Assembly (NCBI RefSeq): GCF_004769195.1
Contig: NZ_RQET01000001.1
Location: forward strand, 1-64,000
Length of the DNA stretch: 64,000 bases
Origin: Leptospira fletcheri
Lineage (GTDB): Bacteria; Spirochaetota; Leptospiria; Leptospirales; Leptospiraceae
Direction of reading: 5' to 3'
The notes under the pieces: model-generated
Database searches by the model: none
Told to the model about the DNA's origin: nothing
The model's input: the letters and a program-made list of their open reading frames with translations, nothing else
Shown: one piece after another, positions 36,733-46,395 of the stretch
Numbering within the stretch: the first letter of the stretch is position 1
Layout: each line of letters begins with the position of its first letter
Program-made: the position numbers and the translations under genes

Positions 36733-38067
36733 TTAGCCGGCAATGTTCACTTCTCTGATCAGAATATCGGGTACCTTGATGGAAGAATAACTGTCGGCAT
36801 ACTGGTCGGAGATCCCTTCGATCCTTTGGATCAAATCGAAGAAATTGGTGTTCATCGTCATCCGATCCACCGGAAATTGCGGCTTTCCGTTCTCGTAATA
36901 AACCCCTTGGATCCCGATGGAAATTTCTCCCGAAACGGCGCTACATCCCGCTCCCCCTTCCAACTTCGTGATCAAGATACAGCGTGGAACGGAGGATAAA
37001 AGTTCTTGCCGAGTGTTCTTGCCGAAAGGAACAATCAGGTTGGAAAAGGAAGTGCCCGCTCTTCCGGAATAGGAGCGAACCCCGTTCCCACTAGGAGAAA
37101 CTCCGTCCTTTTTAGCGGACTCCAAATTGTATAGAAACGCGTTTAAGATTCCGTTTTCCACGACACTTCTAGGAGAAGTGGGAACCCCCTCCGCGTCTAG
37201 CAGCCTAGAGCCGGGAAAATCGGGTATGTGAGGTTCGCAACGTATGTTCAACAAGGACGAAGCGATCTTCTCTCCTTTCTTACCGACCAATCTAGATTGT
37301 CCTTTCTGCACGGCATCCGCAAAAAAGGGAGAAGAGAACATCCCGAAAATCTGAGGACTGATCCGATGGGAAAGCACAACGGAAATCACCCCGCTTTCGA
37401 TCGGTCTGGCGCCTAATAATTCCACCGCACGGGAAGCGGCCTCTTTCGCGATCTCCTCGGGAGAGAATTTGGACAGGTCCCGTCCGGAACGATAAAAGCT
37501 GCCCATTTTCTTACTGTCTTTTTCGGACGCGACGATTCCGGTTCCCGCATACACTAGATTGGATTCCTTTTTCAGGAAGATTCCTTTCGAATTCGCGATC
37601 AGACTTTCGGAACGACTTTTTCCCACTCCTACATGAGGAACGTTCTCGATTCTCGCATCCTCCTTCCACGAAGCTTCGTCTAACGCCTGTCCGAAATTCC
37701 GCATCCAGGTAAAATCCAGATGTTCTAGATTCCTTTCGAAATGCTTTAAGTCGATCTCTGCGATCCGATTCGGTTCCGGCAAATCCAGCTCCAGACGATC
37801 CGTGATTTCCGTCTGGTCCGTCGCATCGGAGATCATCCGAGACAAGGCTTCTTCGCTAAACCGCTCGCTATAGGAATAACCGGGCTTCGAATTTTTCAGT
37901 ACTCGAATTCCCACTCCTCTCGAACGGGAAGTTTCCGTATTTGCGATCCTCCCTTGGAACACTTCGATACCGGTATCTTCGGAATCGGTGGCGATCAAAT
38001 CGAATTCTTCTAGTCCGAGCTTCTTTCCCTCGCGAAGGACGTAGTCCGCTGCTTGCTCTAGATTCAT
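36733..38067 (-). CDS. pmbA: TldD/PmbA-family metalloprotease subunit (TldE/PmbA)
   Basis: 444 residues from the ATG at 38067. Its A is shared with the TGA stop of the preceding gene, a tight translational coupling. The frame extends upstream to 38151 but that would overlap the neighbour. It has the PmbA fold (EEFDLIATDSEDTGIEVFQG opening, RGVGIRVL, GRAGTSFSNL) but lacks the HExxxH motif of TldD. That is as expected for TldE, the non-catalytic partner that forms the TldD-TldE protease. The pair degrades or matures peptides such as microcins and CcdA in other bacteria; the substrate here is unknown. Confidence 0.93.
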   Translation of the reverse strand: MNLEQAADYVLREGKKLGLEEFDLIATDSEDTGIEVFQGRIANTETSRSRGVGIRVLKNSKPGYSYSERFSEEALSRMISDATDQTEITDRLELDLPEPNRIAEIDLKHFERNLEHLDFTWMRNFGQALDEASWKEDARIENVPHVGVGKSRSESLIANSKGIFLKKESNLVYAGTGIVASEKDSKKMGSFYRSGRDLSKFSPEEIAKEAASRAVELLGARPIESGVISVVLSHRISPQIFGMFSSPFFADAVQKGQSRLVGKKGEKIASSLLNIRCEPHIPDFPGSRLLDAEGVPTSPRSVVENGILNAFLYNLESAKKDGVSPSGNGVRSYSGRAGTSFSNLIVPFGKNTRQELLSSVPRCILITKLEGGAGCSAVSGEISIGIQGVYYENGKPQFPVDRMTMNTNFFDLIQRIEGISDQYADSYSSIKVPDILIREVNIAG

Positions 38068-39449
38068 CAGCGACCTCCGACCAGGATCTCGTCCACCTTC
38101 AGGGAAGGCTGTCCTACGGTTACGGGAATGGATCCGGACGAAGCGCCGCAAGTTCCCGCGGCCAATTCCAGATCTTTTCCGATCATGGAAATCTTAGGAA
38201 GAATTTCATGTCCCTTACCGATCAAGGTGGCGCCTCTTACTGGTTCCGCCAGTTTTCCGTTTCGAATTACGTAGCCTTCTTCCACTGCAAAATTAAACTC
38301 TCCTGTCGCAGGATTTACGGAACCTCCTCCCATTCTCTTGGCATACAATCCGTAATCCACCGAGCCGAACATACCGTCCAAGGAGTCTTGTCCTGCCGCG
38401 ATAAACGTGTTTCTCATCCGGGAAACCGGAGCATACTGGTAGGATTCCCTTCTCCCGCTCCCTGTACGCGGAACCCCTGTCTCCGCAGAACCTATCCGGT
38501 CCGAAAGATAGGCTTTAAGAATCCCGTTTTCGATCAAAAGGGTTTTTTGGGAGGGCATCCCTTCGTCGTCCACTTTGATGGAACCGTAAAAATCTTCCAA
38601 AGTGCCGTCGTCGTAAGCGGTAAGGCAGGATTGTGCGATCCTTTCCCCTAATTTCCCTACAAAGGGGGAAGAGTTCTTCCGGATCGCTTCCGTTTCCAGA
38701 GGATGCCCGCAAGCTTCATGAAAGATCACTCCTCCGAATCCGTTGCCCATAATTACCGGCATTTTTTTCCCTTCGATGTATCCTGCATCCAACATGAACA
38801 AGGCACGTTCCGCGGCATTTTTAGCGAGCTCAGCAACTCTCAATCCTTCGAAGAATTCGAAACCCTGCAAGGCTCCCGGAGATTCCGTAGCTACGAATCT
38901 TTCTCCGTCTTTTTCCGCAGTGACGGATAAGGAAAATCTGCTTCGAACACGCAGATCCTCCACCCAAAGACCTTCCGAATTTGCAATCAGAACGTTCGTG
39001 ACGATATCGGAAGCGCTCGCTCCCACCTGGACTACCTTAGAAGACAATTGTCTCGCGGAGGAATCCGCAGCCTGTAACAGTTCCAATTTTTTGGCCGGAG
39101 AAACGGATCGAGGGTCTTTCAAGCCGGCAGCAAACACGGGATGTTGCCCGATAGAAGGGAGAGTGAATTTGCCACCGTTCACGGTCGCCTCCCCTCTGGA
39201 ATCCGCAAGCAAGCGGATCAAGGAAACGAGATGTTCCGTATCGTCGTTACTGGTATATGCATACAAAACGTCCGTTCCGTAAATCAAACGAATCCCGATC
39301 CCATAATCTGTGGCGGCCAAAGATTGCTCTATTTTTTTGTCTCGCAAGGCAACGGAAGAATTTCTGGATTCTTCTTCGTAGATTTCTACGAAATCCGCCT
39401 TCCGATTTTTGCCGGCTTCGATCAGGGTTTCTACTTTTCTTGGTTCCAT
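38067..39449 (-). CDS. tldD: TldD-family metalloprotease subunit
   Basis: 460 residues. The zinc motif is HEACGH at 244-249 (HExxxH), the active-site signature of TldD, within VIFHEACGHPLETE. Conserved stretches EGLRVAELAKNAAERAL and DGTLEDFYGSIKVDDEG are also present. It forms the catalytic half of the TldD-TldE complex with the gene that follows and shares a base with it. Its start lies 55 bases downstream of the HIT gene stop. Confidence 0.95.
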   Translation of the reverse strand: MEPRKVETLIEAGKNRKADFVEIYEEESRNSSVALRDKKIEQSLAATDYGIGIRLIYGTDVLYAYTSNDDTEHLVSLIRLLADSRGEATVNGGKFTLPSIGQHPVFAAGLKDPRSVSPAKKLELLQAADSSARQLSSKVVQVGASASDIVTNVLIANSEGLWVEDLRVRSRFSLSVTAEKDGERFVATESPGALQGFEFFEGLRVAELAKNAAERALFMLDAGYIEGKKMPVIMGNGFGGVIFHEACGHPLETEAIRKNSSPFVGKLGERIAQSCLTAYDDGTLEDFYGSIKVDDEGMPSQKTLLIENGILKAYLSDRIGSAETGVPRTGSGRRESYQYAPVSRMRNTFIAAGQDSLDGMFGSVDYGLYAKRMGGGSVNPATGEFNFAVEEGYVIRNGKLAEPVRGATLIGKGHEILPKISMIGKDLELAAGTCGASSGSIPVTVGQPSLKVDEILVGGR

Positions 39450-39503
39450 GTTTCCTTTCTTAGACCCGTTCTAACGAACGACACTCTCTCTTTTTCTCGA
39501 ACG

Positions 39504-39923
39504 CTAGTTTCCTTTCGGAAAAGAAATTCCCTCCGGAGCCTGAGCCGTCCCTTCCAAGGCTTGGCGGATATACTCCGGTCCTTTTGCTTCCCCGTATCTG
39601 GGAATCAGATGAAAATGCATATGTGCTACTTTTTCGGAGACGAGAACCGTATAAATCTTAGGCGGAGAAAAGCGGGAAAGAATCCACTCGGACGCCTTTT
39701 GCAAAGCGATTCCGAATTCGGAAAATTCCTTCTCCGACCATTCGGAGTAACTTTCCCGATGTGCGATCGGCTCTAGATACAAGTATCCCGGAATTTTCTT
39801 GGAAGGTTCGCAATGCCGGACCAGGAAATCGCCGGATTGAAATAAAAATCCGGAAGGAGAAGAGGAACGATGCTCGATGCAAATCGGACATTCGGAGCGG
39901 AGCGCTTCGGAAGGAATTTCCAG
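39504..39923 (-). CDS. HIT-family (histidine triad) protein, non-canonical start
   Basis: The C-terminal part is clear: HMHFHLIPR is the histidine-triad motif of nucleotide hydrolases and transferases, and the frame runs on upstream through a conserved-looking CPICIEH zinc site and LEPIAHRE. The only standard start in frame is a TTG after that region, which would delete it. Upstream of CPIC I find a perfect GGAGGT ribosome site followed by CTG 6 bases later (39923) and ATT 12 bases later, and no ATG, GTG or TTG. I set the start at the CTG, giving 139 residues, the family norm. The preceding gene's TGA stop is 2 bases before this CTG, so coupled reinitiation is likely. Confidence 0.75.
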   Translation of the reverse strand: MEIPSEALRSECPICIEHRSSSPSGFLFQSGDFLVRHCEPSKKIPGYLYLEPIAHRESYSEWSEKEFSEFGIALQKASEWILSRFSPPKIYTVLVSEKVAHMHFHLIPRYGEAKGPEYIRQALEGTAQAPEGISFPKGN

Positions 39924-39925
39924 GA

Positions 39926-40399
39926 TCAGACCTCCGATCCCTGAGCGGTATAATTCTTGTATCTCTCGTACACTCTATGGATATAATCCAGATTCGAACA
40001 GAAACGAATGATGCATCTGTAAAAATGGTACCTTTCCATATCTTGGATCTGATTTTCTTCGTCCATTTGTTCCCGAAGCAAACCTTTGATCATCCCGAAA
40101 AACAAGGAACGTTCTCTGGAATTGTATCCTTCCGGGGAATACCTAGCCCCTTCCAAAATATTCACGAAATTCCGGGCGGATCGGACAAATTCCTGTTCGT
40201 CGGACAAATATCGATTTCTCTCTTCCGGGGAAAACGTGGATAGATAATCATGAAATAACGTCAGCTGAATCGATTCCACTAAGGAACCGGTCCTTTCCTT
40301 GGCTTCTCTGTAAAACGGGGTCTGGATGCTATATTCGACGAAATCTTTCCAGGAGGATCTCGTAGTCTCTATTTTATGCAGTTCTTTCAAACTCATGGA
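39926..40399 (-). CDS. Unknown soluble helical protein
   Basis: 157 residues from the ATG at 40399, after a GGAAAGCGG segment. The longer frame to 40567 would run into the start of the divergent neighbour. It is highly charged and predicted all-helical, with many Glu, Arg and Tyr (YSIQTPFYREAKERTG, YHFYRCIIRFC). No signal peptide, membrane helix or family that I recognise. Its stop overlaps the ribosome site of the HIT gene, so the two are probably one transcriptional and translational unit. Confidence 0.6.
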   Translation of the reverse strand, partial: SMSLKELHKIETTRSSWKDFVEYSIQTPFYREAKERTGSLVESIQLTLFHDYLSTFSPEERNRYLSDEQEFVRSARNFVNILEGARYSPEGYNSRERSLFFGMIKGLLREQMDEENQIQDMERYHFYRCIIRFCSNLDYIHRVYERYKNYTAQGSEV

Positions 40400-40463
40400 T
40401 TTTCCGCTTTCCAGACATGAATTTTCGATTCTTCTCTGAAGTAATACGGGAAAAATCGTCTCA

Positions 40464-41315
40464 ATGTCAAAGGTTTTCCGTCCTCTTATTCTTCTTTTCT
40501 CTCTATTCTTAACGACCGCAGTCCTTTCTTCCGAACCTAAGGACCAAGAGGTTTGGGAGTCCGCCATGGAGTGGGCAGGTCACCCGGTATTCCGGGAAAA
40601 AAAAATCGTCCGAAACCTTGTGTCCGACTTTTACCGAAACTTGAAAACGGAGACGGAAACCTCGATTCGTGAAAGCATAGACGCAGAGGTTTCTTCCCCG
40701 AAAGCGTTAAGGCCGGAAGTCTCCAAAAGACTTTCCGAAGACTTAAAAGAAATTCCGGATCTAGGCGGGATTTCTTACGACCTTCCCGGCTTTGGCAAGG
40801 ACACTCTACTAAAGGAGGAGACGGATTTTCCGGAATCCTTCCAAAGCTTTTCCTATAAAAACGGTAAAATAAGCTATTTCTTCCGAAATAGAACCGATCC
40901 GAATTTGGAAAAATGGGAGAGCCTCAAACTGATCGGCTCCTTTTATGCATTTACCGAGGCGGGAGCTTTGATTTTATGTAAGGAAGCTGAAAACGCTTCT
41001 CCCAAATTCAGAGATATTCGAGAACTGAGAGCCTATTTTCAGGAGAAAAAAAAGAAGTCCTCCTCCCTGGAATTATTTCACGAAAACGGAATTTACCTTT
41101 TCTACTTTCCTGGACAAAACTTATTTCCTTACTATCTATTATTCCTTTCCAAAATTGCTTTGCTCGTTCTCGCTCCGTTATTGTCGTTTCTATACTTCAA
41201 ACGCTTTTGGGAATTCCTAAAAGACCAAAGAAAGCGAAGCTACAAGGCCCAAGCCCAATTTCTGAGAGATAGGCAAAAAGATTCCGGCTCCGAAAGCACG
41301 GAAATTGCCCCCTAA
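40464..41315 (+). CDS. Exported protein of unknown function with C-terminal membrane helix
   Basis: 283 residues. A Sec signal (FRPLILLFSLFLTTAVLSS) and a large polar extracytoplasmic part (about 25-215) are followed by a hydrophobic helix (about 218-242, KIALLVLAPLLSFLYF) and a basic cytoplasmic tail ending in a Lys/Asp/Ser/Glu-rich stretch. The topology is that of a single-pass membrane sensor or scaffold. I do not recognise a domain. It diverges from the helical gene at 40399 with a 64-base gap, and precedes recA by about 230 bases. Confidence 0.65.
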   Translation: MSKVFRPLILLFSLFLTTAVLSSEPKDQEVWESAMEWAGHPVFREKKIVRNLVSDFYRNLKTETETSIRESIDAEVSSPKALRPEVSKRLSEDLKEIPDLGGISYDLPGFGKDTLLKEETDFPESFQSFSYKNGKISYFFRNRTDPNLEKWESLKLIGSFYAFTEAGALILCKEAENASPKFRDIRELRAYFQEKKKKSSSLELFHENGIYLFYFPGQNLFPYYLLFLSKIALLVLAPLLSFLYFKRFWEFLKDQRKRSYKAQAQFLRDRQKDSGSESTEIAP

Positions 41316-41343
41316 AGAACGCCTACATTTCACTGCAAGTATA

Positions 41344-41356
41344 TTTGCTATACAAA
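41344..41356. promoter_or_regulatory. LexA (SOS) box of recA
   Basis: TTTGCTATACAAA is an exact TTTG-N5-CAAA palindrome, the motif described as the Leptospira LexA binding site. It lies 221 bases before the recA ATG, in the 260-base gap after the exported-protein gene. A TATACA sequence inside it could be a -10 element. I found no other copy of this motif upstream of the repair genes in the window. Confidence 0.78.
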
Positions 41357-41375
41357 TAAGTAGATTTTTTTCCGA

Positions 41376-41405
41376 TTGTTACCTGTTTTTTGGGTGACAT
41401 AAGAT
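41376..41405 (+). promoter_or_regulatory. Candidate promoter upstream of recA
   Basis: TTGTTA at 41376-41381 and TAAGAT at 41400-41405 with an 18-base spacer. It lies downstream of the LexA box, 172 bases before the ATG. Whether LexA would block it directly is unclear because the box is 20 bases upstream of the -35. Confidence 0.4.
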
Positions 41406-41576
41406 TCAGAAAAAATCATCCTTTTCCTAAGGGAAAGACCGAGTTTTTTGCCGCAGCGGATTGGAATTTGTCCGGCGGGAGTAGTATCCTACTCTTAACA
41501 ACGGAAGCCCTCAAAAGTACAAGGAATTTTACGAAGAGAGGAACCGTTCTTGGCAAGAGAAGGAGCTAAAGAATCC

Positions 41577-42668
41577 ATGAAGAAGCAAAAGGAAGAAGCG
41601 CAAGGCCTGGACGATTCTAAGAAACTTGCGATCGACCAAGCCATGACCCAAATCGAAAAGCAATTCGGCAAAGGGTCCATCATGCGCCTCGGTGCGGCAT
41701 CCGCTACGAATATCATTCCCGTGATTCCCACCGGTTCGTTGGACTTGGATATCGCATTGGGAATAGGCGGCTACCCGCTAGGCAGGATCGTAGAAATTTA
41801 CGGACCGGAATCTTCCGGTAAAACGACTTTAACTCTTTCCGCGATCGCAGAAGCGCAGAAGAGAGGCGGAGTGGCCGCCTTTATAGATGCCGAGCACGCA
41901 CTCGATCCCTCCTATGCCAAAAAGCTAGGAGTGAATCTGGAAGAGCTTTTGGTTTCCCAACCGGACAACGGGGAGGAGGCCCTGGAGATTTGCGAATCTC
42001 TAGTACGGAGCAATGCCATTGACATAGTGGTGGTGGATTCCGTTGCTGCCCTTGTTCCCAAAGCGGAAATCGAAGGCGATATGGGAGACGCACATATGGG
42101 ATTGCAAGCGCGTCTTATGTCTCAGGCTCTCCGAAAACTTACGGGAACGATTTCTAAATCCAGAACGGTGGTCGTTTTCATTAACCAAATTCGGATGAAG
42201 ATCGGAGTGATGTTCGGTTCCCCGGAAACTACGACCGGAGGAAACGCTTTGAAATTTTACAGCTCGATCCGACTAGACATCCGAAAAATCGAGACACTGA
42301 AGGAAAAAGAGGAAGCCACCGGAAACCGAGTAAGGGTCAAAGTAGTGAAAAACAAAATGGCTCCTCCGTTTCGTCAGGCTGAATTCGACATAATCTACAA
42401 CACAGGGATTAGTCGGGAAAGTTCTCTCGTTGACTTAGGGGTGAAACACGACATCATTAGTAAATCGGGAGCTTGGTATTCGTACAATACCGAAAAGATC
42501 GGGCAAGGGAAGGAAGCGGCCAAGGAATACTTGAAGTCGAACCCCGAAATCGCTCTTCAAGTCGAAAATATGGTGAGGGATTTAAACGGCCTCCCACCCC
42601 TTTCCGCGGAGGGAAAACCGCTCCCACCTCAAACTGAGGCACAGGACGGGCAAAGAGCTGCGGGATAA
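41577..42668 (+). CDS. recA: Recombinase RecA
   Basis: 363 residues from the ATG at 41577. An in-frame TTG at 41550 with a GAGAGG site 8 bases upstream is an alternative and adds nine residues. Walker A is [10 protein letters not shown], Walker B is VVVDSVAAL, and the DNA-binding loop 2 region is in [27 protein letters not shown]. It forms filaments on single-stranded DNA for strand exchange and triggers LexA self-cleavage. The SOS box at 41344-41356 fits damage induction. An intrinsic terminator follows at 42700. Confidence 0.98.
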   Translation: MKKQKEEAQGLDDSKKLAIDQAMTQIEKQFGKGSIMRLGAASATNIIPVIPTGSLDLDIALGIGGYPLGRIVEIYGPESSGKTTLTLSAIAEAQKRGGVAAFIDAEHALDPSYAKKLGVNLEELLVSQPDNGEEALEICESLVRSNAIDIVVVDSVAALVPKAEIEGDMGDAHMGLQARLMSQALRKLTGTISKSRTVVVFINQIRMKIGVMFGSPETTTGGNALKFYSSIRLDIRKIETLKEKEEATGNRVRVKVVKNKMAPPFRQAEFDIIYNTGISRESSLVDLGVKHDIISKSGAWYSYNTEKIGQGKEAAKEYLKSNPEIALQVENMVRDLNGLPPLSAEGKPLPPQTEAQDGQRAAG

Positions 42669-42699
42669 ATCATACTGGCTTTCTTTTTAGAAACCATTG

Positions 42700-42731
42700 A
42701 CGCCGGGTGGGTTTCCATCCGGCGTTTTTTT
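42700..42731 (+). terminator. Rho-independent terminator after recA
   Basis: ACGCCGG at 42700-42706 pairs with CCGGCGT at 42719-42725. The TGG/CCA bases next to it extend the stem around a small loop, and a run of seven T (42725-42731) follows. It lies 32 bases after the recA stop and separates recA from argC. Confidence 0.9.
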
Positions 42732-42792
42732 ATTCCAATACCATGGACTTCTTCCATTCTTGTCTTACAAGGAAACATTCCTACAGAAACAC

Positions 42793-43812
42793 ATGTCAGA
42801 AATCAGCATCATCGGAGCCGGCGGATTTACCGGAAAAGAACTACTCGGCCTTTTATCCAGACATCCTAAATACAAAGTAGTCCATCTCACTAGCGATAAA
42901 CTCTCCGGAAAGAAATTGTCGGAAGTGTTTCCCGACCTACCCTTCCCCGAAGACCTAACGTTTCAAAAACATGAAGATCCGGTTCCGAAAGGATCTCTGG
43001 TGGTTCTCGCGATTCCAAACGATGCTTCTCTCCAATTGGCTCCTAAGTTTCTGAACGCAGGACACAAGTTGATCGATCTTTCCGGAGTATACCGCCTGCA
43101 CGACAAACAGGCTTTCGAGAGTACCTACAAACTTTCCCATACTAGCTTCGAGTTGATGAACCGTGTCGTCTTTGGAATTCCGGAGATTTTCCGGGAGAAG
43201 ATCAAAGGCGCCGATTTCGTCTCCAATCCCGGTTGCTACTCCACTTCCGTGATTCTAGCAGTGTATCTTTTAGGGGAACTCAGGCATAAGATACGTCCAA
43301 GAATCGTAGCTGATTGCAAATCCGGAGTCAGTGGTGCGGGAGGTAGAGTGGAGGACGGCGGGTTTTCCTTTACGGGAGTGCATGAAAATTTCCGTGCCTA
43401 TAAAATTTTAGCCCACCAGCATGAACCTGAAATTCAGGAATACGCTTTTTCCGGATCCGGACTCCCCTTCCCGGAAATCTTATTCGTTCCCCACTTGCTG
43501 CCTTTGTACCGCGGGATTTTATCCACCGTCTACCTGGAGATGGAGGATTCTTCTTCGACGACGGACCTTCTTTCGGTGATGAAAAAGAACGCGAAAGAAG
43601 AACCATTTCTGAGAATCCGGGAAACTCCGGAAGAAATCGATCTTCTAAAAATCGCTCACACGAATTTTCTGGATGTTTCTTTACGAAAAAGAGGAACCAA
43701 TATCACCATCGTATCGGCATTGGATAACCTGGTAAAAGGAGCTGCCGGGCAGGCTCTACAGAATATCAATCTGATGCTGGGAGAAAAGGAAACTCTAGGC
43801 CTGCTTCCGTAA
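42793..43812 (+). CDS. argC: N-acetyl-gamma-glutamyl-phosphate reductase (ArgC)
   Basis: 339 residues from the ATG at 42793. The frame reaches back to 42697 but that part overlaps the recA terminator. N-terminal NAD(P) fold [14 protein letters not shown], then the catalytic Cys in [10 protein letters not shown], the VSGAGR loop, and His in [10 protein letters not shown], as in the family. It reduces N-acetylglutamyl phosphate to the semialdehyde in arginine synthesis. It is followed after 6 bases by an acyl-CoA synthetase gene, an unusual partner that suggests shared transcription rather than pathway logic. Confidence 0.95.
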   Translation: MSEISIIGAGGFTGKELLGLLSRHPKYKVVHLTSDKLSGKKLSEVFPDLPFPEDLTFQKHEDPVPKGSLVVLAIPNDASLQLAPKFLNAGHKLIDLSGVYRLHDKQAFESTYKLSHTSFELMNRVVFGIPEIFREKIKGADFVSNPGCYSTSVILAVYLLGELRHKIRPRIVADCKSGVSGAGGRVEDGGFSFTGVHENFRAYKILAHQHEPEIQEYAFSGSGLPFPEILFVPHLLPLYRGILSTVYLEMEDSSSTTDLLSVMKKNAKEEPFLRIRETPEEIDLLKIAHTNFLDVSLRKRGTNITIVSALDNLVKGAAGQALQNINLMLGEKETLGLLP

Positions 43813-43818
43813 CTTGAA

Positions 43819-45747
43819 ATGGAAAAACTCAGCGTTTATCATCTGGTAAGGGACTCTTGCCACCAATACCAGGATCGCCCTTTCCACTGGATTTGGGACG
43901 AAAAACAACGTACCTTCTTAGGGGTCACTTACGGAGATTGGTTCCTGAGCATGGGAAAACTCTCCGCTTATCTTTTGTCCAAAGGATTGAAAAGAGGAGA
44001 TAAGGTAGGACTCGTCTGTGATAATAGAACGGAGTGGTCCCTATGTTCCCTCGGGATCGTTTGCGCAGGCGGGGTGGACGTTCCGCGGGGAACTGATGCC
44101 AGTCCGGAAGACATTTCTTATATCCTTGGCCATACCGAGGCCAAAATCGCCTTTCTGGAAAAGAATTCGGTTCTACAAAAACTACGGACAAAACCGGAAT
44201 CCTTTTCTACTCTGGAAGCATTGGTTCTGATCGAAGAGGAATCCACCTTCGAAGGCTTGGCGGAAATCAGAGCGAAGTTTCCGAAATTAGAGATTCTTAC
44301 GTTAGACAAAGCGCTTTCTTCGGGCGAAGCGTTTTTAGCCAAGAAAGGGGACGAGATCTTGCGCCAAGCGGGAGAAGCCCTGACTCATAAGGACAACGCG
44401 ACCATCATTTATACCTCAGGAACGACGGGTGTTCCGAAAGGGGTGGTTTTAAGGCATAGGTCCTTTACCTGGAGCGTGCACCAACTCCATCAATTCGTTC
44501 CGGTCACGTACCAGGATCGCACCGTAGTATTTTTACCTCCGTGGCATATTGCGGAACGGATCTTAGAGACTGCGCTCGTCTCTTGGGGAGCCTCGATGGC
44601 TTGTTCCGCAGTCTCTACCATACAACGGGATTTCGGGATCGTGCGTCCGACCGTGCTCGTTTCGGTCCCTAGAGTTTGGGAGGCTCTCCACAAGAAAATT
44701 TGGGACACCGCGAGAAAAGGCCCCTCTTGGAAATTCACGGTTTTTCGCTTAGCGGTTCGTATCGCGGAATTTTATAGTTCCGTCTACGACACTCTCACGG
44801 GAAATTATTGCGCCAGCGAAGACGAACCCTCCGACGAAAAAGCGAAGGATAAATTCGTTTCCCTACTATTTTTCGGACCGAGCTATCTTGCGAATCTACT
44901 CGCCCAGAAAATTTTAGAACCGGTACGGAATTCTTTAGGCGGGAAATTGCGCTTTGCTTTCTGCGGTGCGGGCGCCATGCCTCCCAAGATCCAATTCTTT
45001 TTCCGCTCGATCGGAATTCCCATTATTGAAACCTACGGAATGACGGAGACCACCGGAATGGGAGCGATGGGAAGGTTTCCGATTCCCAAAACGGGAGCCA
45101 TCGGTCCCGTATTTCCCGGAGCCCATATCAAATTGGTGGACGAACAGGGAAAAATCGTAACCGAACCCGGGACAAAGGGAATCGTGTGGCACAAAGGACC
45201 TCATGTTACGCCCGGATATTATAAGGACGAAGAAAAAAATCGAACCTCCCTCGTGGACGGATGGTTCGATTCCGGAGATCTATTCGTTTGGACCAAAACC
45301 GGGGAACTGAGATTCGCAGGAAGAGCCAAGGACACTATCGTGCTTTCCTCGGGTGAAAACGTCGAACCGGAACCGATAGAATCAAAAATCGGAGAGACCG
45401 GATTTTCCCAGTTCGCAGTGGTAGCAGGCCAAGACCGAAAGTCCCTTACGTTGCTTCTCGTACCGGATTTCGAAAAATTACGAGAGAGATTTTTGCAGGA
45501 CGGGAAAAAATTACCTTCCTCCGACTCCGAATTGGCAGCCGATCCGCAAGTAATCCAATTTTACAAAGATCTAATCAAGAAAACCATTTCGGAAAGGAAC
45601 GGCTTTAAGAATTTCGAACGGATTTCGAATTTAGCAGTGCTTGACAAACCGTTCACGAAAGGAGACGAGCTCACGGAGACCATGAAGGTCAAACGAAAAG
45701 TCGTATTAGAGAAATATTCCGATCTAATCCGCCGTCTATATGAATAG
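43819..45747 (+). CDS. AMP-forming acyl-CoA synthetase (long-chain type)
   Basis: 642 residues. ANL-superfamily motifs in order: the P-loop-like IIYTSGTTGVPKGVV near residue 195, the ETYGMTETTG adenylate motif, WFDSGDLFVW, and the hinge and lysine region near LRFAGRAKDTIVLSSGENV. The layout resembles FAA1/COG1022 long-chain fatty acid CoA ligases. It would activate fatty acids with ATP and CoA for lipid synthesis or beta-oxidation. It ends one base before the frame of the nucleosidase-like gene. Confidence 0.93.
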   Translation: MEKLSVYHLVRDSCHQYQDRPFHWIWDEKQRTFLGVTYGDWFLSMGKLSAYLLSKGLKRGDKVGLVCDNRTEWSLCSLGIVCAGGVDVPRGTDASPEDISYILGHTEAKIAFLEKNSVLQKLRTKPESFSTLEALVLIEEESTFEGLAEIRAKFPKLEILTLDKALSSGEAFLAKKGDEILRQAGEALTHKDNATIIYTSGTTGVPKGVVLRHRSFTWSVHQLHQFVPVTYQDRTVVFLPPWHIAERILETALVSWGASMACSAVSTIQRDFGIVRPTVLVSVPRVWEALHKKIWDTARKGPSWKFTVFRLAVRIAEFYSSVYDTLTGNYCASEDEPSDEKAKDKFVSLLFFGPSYLANLLAQKILEPVRNSLGGKLRFAFCGAGAMPPKIQFFFRSIGIPIIETYGMTETTGMGAMGRFPIPKTGAIGPVFPGAHIKLVDEQGKIVTEPGTKGIVWHKGPHVTPGYYKDEEKNRTSLVDGWFDSGDLFVWTKTGELRFAGRAKDTIVLSSGENVEPEPIESKIGETGFSQFAVVAGQDRKSLTLLLVPDFEKLRERFLQDGKKLPSSDSELAADPQVIQFYKDLIKKTISERNGFKNFERISNLAVLDKPFTKGDELTETMKVKRKVVLEKYSDLIRRLYE

Positions 45748-45756
45748 TTGTATTTT

Positions 45757-46395
45757 ATGAATCCCGAATGGAATCTGAAAGACATTCTTTTTTGCGGAGC
45801 TTTTTCGGGAGAAATAGATAGGATCTCCGTTCACGCCGATTTGAAAACCTTGGAAGTAGGCGTCGGAAATTTGAACGCAGCTCTTCGACTCCAATCGTAT
45901 TTATTACGAAATCCGGAACCGGTCCCGAAGGCGATTCTTTTCCTCGGGTCTGCGGGAGTCTATCCTTGGATTCCCAGGAAGGAATGGGAGGGAAAAATAG
46001 GCTTTTCCAGAACTTTTACGAATTACGAAATCGCCTACTTGGACAAAAAAATCCGCATCCCCGAATTTCTCTCCTTAAAATTGGAATGTATCCCGTTTTC
46101 ATTTCCTCTTCCGAATCTGGAATTTTTCGAATCCGGGACCAACGGAACCGGTTCGGTCACCATCGAGGATCCGAGTCCGCGAGTCCTGGAACGATTGAAG
46201 ACCGAATCGATCGGATTGGAAAATATGGAGGTTTTCGGATTGGCAAAAGTCGCTCAGGATTTCCAAATCCCTTTCGCGGCCCTCTTCTCTTTAACGAATC
46301 GCGTCGGTCCGAAAGGAAGCGAAGAATGGAAGAGTTCCTGGAGAAAACTTTCCGAACGTTTACAGGAAAGTCTACTCTCCTCTCTTCCTCAGTGA
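45757..46395 (+). CDS. Nucleoside phosphorylase/MTA-SAH nucleosidase-like protein
   Basis: About 212 residues from the ATG at 45757 (a TTG at 45748 is in frame). The C-terminal section LENMEVFGLAKVAQDFQIPFAAL followed by TNRVGPKGSEEW is characteristic of the MTA/SAH nucleosidase and futalosine hydrolase group, where the M-E-x-x-G helix positions the catalytic Glu. The N-terminus (AVGNLNAALRLQ-like, GSAGVYP) fits the phosphate/ribose-binding strands. The catalytic Asp seen in MTAN after the SD motif is not obvious, so the substrate may differ; futalosine hydrolase is possible. It converges on the patatin gene with a small overlap. Confidence 0.75.
   Translation: MNPEWNLKDILFCGAFSGEIDRISVHADLKTLEVGVGNLNAALRLQSYLLRNPEPVPKAILFLGSAGVYPWIPRKEWEGKIGFSRTFTNYEIAYLDKKIRIPEFLSLKLECIPFSFPLPNLEFFESGTNGTGSVTIEDPSPRVLERLKTESIGLENMEVFGLAKVAQDFQIPFAALFSLTNRVGPKGSEEWKSSWRKLSERLQESLLSSLPQ

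Noticed and set aside
39658..39891. Minus-strand 77-residue open frame with an ATG
   Set aside because: It is a different frame from the HIT protein and lacks the CPIC/HIT motifs.
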